Shown one piece after another: positions 60,791-64,000 of a stretch of 64,000 nucleotides of DNA. Origin of the DNA: Candidatus Neomicrothrix sp. UBA2974 (GTDB lineage Bacteria > Actinomycetota > Acidimicrobiia > Acidimicrobiales > MedAcidi-G1). Location of the stretch: assembly GCA_002348705.1 (NCBI GenBank), contig DEAU01000013.1, forward strand, positions 62,001-126,000, in the 5' to 3' direction. Each line of letters starts with the position of its first letter. Position 1 is the stretch's first letter. Below the pieces are notes generated by a model, which was not told the DNA's origin, made no database searches, and worked only from the letters and a program-made list of their open reading frames with translations. Both the position numbers and the translations under genes were made by a program.

Positions 60791-61453
60791 TTAGGCAGCG
60801 TCGAGTAGTGAGGCTAGTAACACCGCTCCATCGGAACTACCCAGCAGATCGTCGCATGCGCGCTCGGGATGTGGCATAAGGCCAACCACATTACGATCCT
60901 CGTTGCAGACGGCAGCAATATCGTCGACCGAACCGTTTGGATTTTCGACATACCGCAACACAACCCGATCTTCGTCGCGAAGCCGAGACAATGTTTCGTC
61001 GTCGCAGGTGTAGTTCCCCTCAAAGTGGTTGATGGGCACCGAGAGTTCCGTTCCCAACTCCGCTCTACCAGTTAACACCGAATCACAGGTTTCAACTCGT
61101 AGAACCGTCGGTTGACATAGAAACTTAAGTCCTCGGTTCTTCTGCAAGGCACCGGGCAGGAGGCCCGCTTCAGTCAGCACCTGGAAGCCGTTGCAGATCC
61201 CTACCACCGGACCACCCTGTGCGGCGAACTGAGTAACGGCACCCATGATTGGTGAGAACCGGGCTATGGCCCCGGGACGCAGATAGTCACCGTGTGCGAA
61301 GCCGCCGGGAACAATTACCGCGTCGACACCGGAAAGGTTGTGGTCACCGTGCCAAAGCAGTCGTCCCGAACCGCCGAGGCCACCAACAGCAGTTACTGCG
61401 TCCATCTCGCAGTTGGTCCCAGGGAACACAACCACCCCAACGCTGGTCGGCAT
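60791..61453 (-). CDS. purQ: Phosphoribosylformylglycinamidine synthase subunit PurQ
   Basis: A 220-residue glutaminase subunit that supplies ammonia to PurL. Class I glutamine amidotransferase triad: Cys87 (VGICNGFQ), and His-Glu in [21 protein letters not shown] at the N-terminus and [16 protein letters not shown] are diagnostic. It overlaps purS by one base (TGATG). A 74-base gap with no clear feature follows before the convergent small gene. Confidence 0.96.
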   Translation of the reverse strand: MPTSVGVVVFPGTNCEMDAVTAVGGLGGSGRLLWHGDHNLSGVDAVIVPGGFAHGDYLRPGAIARFSPIMGAVTQFAAQGGPVVGICNGFQVLTEAGLLPGALQKNRGLKFLCQPTVLRVETCDSVLTGRAELGTELSVPINHFEGNYTCDDETLSRLRDEDRVVLRYVENPNGSVDDIAAVCNEDRNVVGLMPHPERACDDLLGSSDGAVLLASLLDAA

Positions 61454-61713
61454 CAGGTGTCGTCCGCCGGCCGGACTGTCACTTCGGCATCCTCAATCAC
61501 CGGGTTGGTTAGGAAAGAGGCAGATAGGTCGTTGGCCCGAGCCTCCGCCTCGAACTCGTTGGCCGCTTCCATGACAAACCGGACTGTCTTCCCCACACTT
61601 ACCCCGGTAACCCCCTCGTAACCAAGGGCGGGCAGCACGCGCTCAATCGTGGCTCCTGCCGGGTCGGCGATACCTCCTCGTAAGCGGACGTCCACTAGCA
61701 CGTTGTAATTCAT
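61453..61713 (-). CDS. purS: Phosphoribosylformylglycinamidine synthase subunit PurS
   Basis: An 86-residue subunit that bridges PurQ and PurL. VDVRLRGGIADPAGATIERVLPALGYEGV and SVGKTVRFVMEA are the PurS core. ATG at 61713 chosen because a longer frame would overlap purC. It overlaps the purQ start by one base. Confidence 0.93.
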   Translation of the reverse strand: MNYNVLVDVRLRGGIADPAGATIERVLPALGYEGVTGVSVGKTVRFVMEAANEFEAEARANDLSASFLTNPVIEDAEVTVRPADDT

Positions 61714-61792
61714 GGTCGGATCTTCACAATCAATTCTCCGTGCCCTCTCTCCCATATCTCTTTCGGTCTCCCACCGAACAAAGTCTCGCCAG

Positions 61793-62701
61793 CTAGAGAT
61801 CAGAACCGGGCCATTCAGCCAACGACCGTCCAGTAACGCGCTCATAAGCCTCTACATACCGAGAAGAGGTGGCCGACACCACCTCATCTGGCAGGGCTGG
61901 CGGCGGTGGCTGCTTATCCCAATCCAGACTTTCGAGATAATCACGTACCGGTTGTTTATCGAACGACGGCGGCGTGACACCCGGTTCCCACAACTCAGCC
62001 GACCAAAATCGGGAAGAGTCCGGTGTAAGCACCTCGTCAGCCAAAACCAGGCTTCCGTCGACCAGACCAAACTCAAATTTGGTATCGGCAATGATGATCC
62101 CCCGCTCGGCAGCCCACTCAGCGCCCCTTAGGTAGCAGGTGATCGACAAACTGCGGGCCTCCTCGGCCACGTCAGCCCCCACCAGATCGACTGCCTCGGC
62201 GTAAGAGATATTTATGTCGTGCCCTTCATCAGCCTTAGTCGATGGAGTGAACACCGGCTGGAGAAGGCGACTGGCCTCCTTGAGGCCAGCAGGCATTGGG
62301 CTGCCATGCATGGTCCCGCACCTCTGGTACTCCTTCCATGCCGAACCAGTGATGTAGCCGCGGACAATGCACTCAATTGGCAGCATTTCAGCCCGATTGC
62401 AGAGCATGGTTCGACCGGCTAGGCCTGCCAGAAGGTCTGGATCATTCCCACCACCCAAAACCTCGTCAATAGTCCCAGTATCCGTGGCAATCAGGTGCCC
62501 GGGAACGATGTCAGCGAACTGCTCAAACCAAAATGAGGTCATCGCAGTAAGGACACGTCCCTTGTCAGCGATGGGTTCCGACATAACCACGTCGAATGCC
62601 GAAATGCGATCGGATGTGACCATTAGGAGACGGTCGTCGCCAGCACCGTAGATATCGCGCACCTTCCCAGAGTGCAGATGAACCAAGGGGATCGAGTTCA
62701 C
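61793..62701 (-). CDS. purC: Phosphoribosylaminoimidazole-succinocarboxamide synthase (SAICAR synthase)
   Basis: A 302-residue ATP-dependent enzyme joining aspartate to CAIR. LHSGKVRDIYGAGDDRLLMVTSDRISAFDVVM at the N-terminus, IECIVRGYITGSAWKEYQRCGTMHG, and SPDS/DSSRFWSAELWE with IIADTKFEFGLVDGSLVLADEV are diagnostic. It follows purB by 19 bases and precedes purS by 79 bases. Confidence 0.97.
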   Translation of the reverse strand: MNSIPLVHLHSGKVRDIYGAGDDRLLMVTSDRISAFDVVMSEPIADKGRVLTAMTSFWFEQFADIVPGHLIATDTGTIDEVLGGGNDPDLLAGLAGRTMLCNRAEMLPIECIVRGYITGSAWKEYQRCGTMHGSPMPAGLKEASRLLQPVFTPSTKADEGHDINISYAEAVDLVGADVAEEARSLSITCYLRGAEWAAERGIIIADTKFEFGLVDGSLVLADEVLTPDSSRFWSAELWEPGVTPPSFDKQPVRDYLESLDWDKQPPPPALPDEVVSATSSRYVEAYERVTGRSLAEWPGSDL

Positions 62702-62720
62702 ATTGTGCTCCTATCGGGAA

Positions 62721-64000
62721 TCAGAGAATCGGCTCGGGATCGTAGGCCGCGGCCTGCGGGCGGGCAGCCACCACCTCCGCCACCCGTTCGACTACGGCGG
62801 ATACCTGAAACGAGGCGTTGCCCACAAACGCAGATGGGTCATCGAGCAGCTCCTCTAGAGAATCCCGGTCGATCGGCAGGCGTTGGTCAGCGGCCAGGCG
62901 ATCTAGAAGATCGGTCTCCAAAACACCCTCATCTCGACGAGCCAAAGCGGAGGCCACAGCATGGCCCCTAATGAGCTCGTGGGCCTCCTCACGACCCAAG
63001 CCTGCATGCATAGCGACTACCAGCACGCGGGTAGTTGCCAAGAAAGGCAAATACTGTCGCAATTCACTCTCGATAATGGCGGGATACGCGCCAAACTCGT
63101 CGAGCACGGTCAGAAATGTCTCAAACAATCCGTCGACGGCCAGAAAAGCATCAGGCAGAGCAACTCTCCGAACCACCGAACAACTCACATCACCCTCATT
63201 CCACTGATCGCCTACTAGGCCACCGACCATGGCGAGGTAACCACGTAATACAACTGCCAAACCATTGATCCGCTCACAGGACCGAGCATTCATTTTGTGA
63301 GGCATAGCCGACGATCCGACCTGGCCGGCTTGGAACCCCTCAGTCGCCAAGTCGTTTCCAGCCATGAGTCGGATAGTTCGTGCCAAATTTGCCGGACCGC
63401 TCGAGGCCTGGACTAGGGCCGATACCACGTCGAAGTCCAACGAGCGCGGGTACACCTGACCGACTGAGTCGAAGGTCCGATTGAACCCAAGATGTTCAGC
63501 TACCAATTCCTCGAGGCTGCCAAGGGCATCACGATCTCCTCCCAGAAGGTCAAGTTGGTCCTGTTGGGTACCGACGGGACCCTTGAGCCCTCGAAGAGGA
63601 TAAGAAGCCAGCAGGTCTTCCATGCGACGATGGGCTACCAGGAGTTCCTCAGCGGTCGTGGCGAACCTCTTACCAAGAGTGGTGACTTGGGCAGCAACGT
63701 TGTGGCTACGCCCCACCATCGCCAAGCCATCGTGCTCAGCAGCTAACCGAGCTAACCGAGCTAGAGCAGCAACCATCCGATCGCGCACCACCTCAAGACT
63801 GCGTCGTACCTGCAGTTGTTCAACGTTCTCGGTCAGGTCCCGAGAGGTCATGCCCTTGTGTATGTGCTGGTGACCGGCCAGAGCACAGAACTCCTCGACA
63901 CGTGCCTTTACGTCGTGCCGAGTAATGCGCTCACGCTCTCGGATTGAATCGAGACTGACTCGAGCGGCAACCGACCGATAGTCCTCAACTACACCGTCAC
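62721..64000 (-). CDS. purB: Adenylosuccinate lyase (5' end beyond the window)
   Basis: An adenylosuccinate lyase that splits SAICAR and adenylosuccinate with release of fumarate. The frame stays open to the right edge, so the N-terminus is missing; the in-frame ATG at 63851 is internal, since the preceding codons read ...GHQHIHKGMTSRDLTENV, the conserved active-site segment. The signature GSSAMPHKMNARSCERINGLA contains the flexible catalytic loop. At least 426 codons lie inside the window. Start of the leftward purine block. Confidence 0.95.
   Translation of the reverse strand, partial: DGVVEDYRSVAARVSLDSIRERERITRHDVKARVEEFCALAGHQHIHKGMTSRDLTENVEQLQVRRSLEVVRDRMVAALARLARLAAEHDGLAMVGRSHNVAAQVTTLGKRFATTAEELLVAHRRMEDLLASYPLRGLKGPVGTQQDQLDLLGGDRDALGSLEELVAEHLGFNRTFDSVGQVYPRSLDFDVVSALVQASSGPANLARTIRLMAGNDLATEGFQAGQVGSSAMPHKMNARSCERINGLAVVLRGYLAMVGGLVGDQWNEGDVSCSVVRRVALPDAFLAVDGLFETFLTVLDEFGAYPAIIESELRQYLPFLATTRVLVVAMHAGLGREEAHELIRGHAVASALARRDEGVLETDLLDRLAADQRLPIDRDSLEELLDDPSAFVGNASFQVSAVVERVAEVVAARPQAAAYDPEPIL

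Noticed and set aside
1..64000. Insertion sequences, prophage genes, integrases, toxin-antitoxin pairs, restriction-modification or CRISPR systems
   Set aside because: No transposase, integrase, phage structural, nuclease-defence or Cas-like protein was recognised in any frame.

Overview
The window reads as one contiguous, gene-dense, high-GC chromosomal segment of an actinobacterium. The best fit is an uncultured, probably aquatic member of the Acidimicrobiia. This is an inference from content: a WhiB-family regulator, actinobacterial-type cytochrome oxidase genes with CtaF-like segments, a heme A synthase with the EFGNR variant, clpS followed by a DUF2017 gene, an F420-type luciferase-like oxidoreductase, threonine-rich linkers in exported proteins, and frequent GTG/TTG starts with 4- or 8-base stop/start overlaps. 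No insertion sequence, prophage, CRISPR array, rRNA operon or replication origin was seen.

Layout. 0-13 kb is accessory metabolism: a PLP fold-III enzyme, an acyl-CoA dehydrogenase, a double-domain SDR, a five-gene coupled operon (MFS, TauD-like dioxygenase, EamA, MFS, NTF2-like), an alpha/beta hydrolase, an F420-type oxidoreductase, a zinc ribbon protein, an SCP2-like/phytanoyl-CoA dioxygenase fusion and an SDR. 13.3-16.5 kb is a zinc uptake locus (zur, znuC, znuA, znuB) with two Zur-box-like sites between the divergent znuC and znuA; ZnuA carries a DHT/DHA repeat. A tRNA-Lys follows. 16.7-24 kb holds a GH3 lipoprotein, several uncharacterised exported or small proteins, a methyltransferase, dut, orn, an MBL hydrolase and whiB. 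24-27.9 kb has a TlpA/CcdA thiol-redox pair, a poly-gamma-glutamate hydrolase-like gene, pdxH and a two-gene fluoride channel.

27.9-41 kb is respiratory: serS, then ctaG, COX IV, COX III, ctaD, ctaC and, directly upstream and translationally coupled, a second set: a CtaF-like membrane protein with a His-rich tail, a second COX III-like protein and a COX I-like protein that has lost several metal-ligand histidines. ctaB and ctaA flank it, then clpS and DUF2017. This non-canonical oxidase-like module is the most interesting element of the window.

41-41.3 kb is a tRNA cluster (Glu, Asp, Phe). 41.3-45.6 kb is a coupled surface-polysaccharide operon (UDP-sugar dehydrogenase, GT2, NAD epimerase, GT-C-like membrane protein), divergent from a tyrosine phosphatase. 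46.7-53 kb has an aldehyde dehydrogenase, a ferredoxin-P450 pair, a large sulfatase and a HAD protein. 53-64 kb carries malic enzyme and a purine/pyrimidine block read leftward (purB, purC, purS, purQ, then purL, purF, purM, pyrE), split between purQ and purL by an AT-rich stretch with an oppositely oriented small basic protein gene. purB runs off the right edge.

Functions are inferred from recognised motifs and family knowledge; no database search was run.
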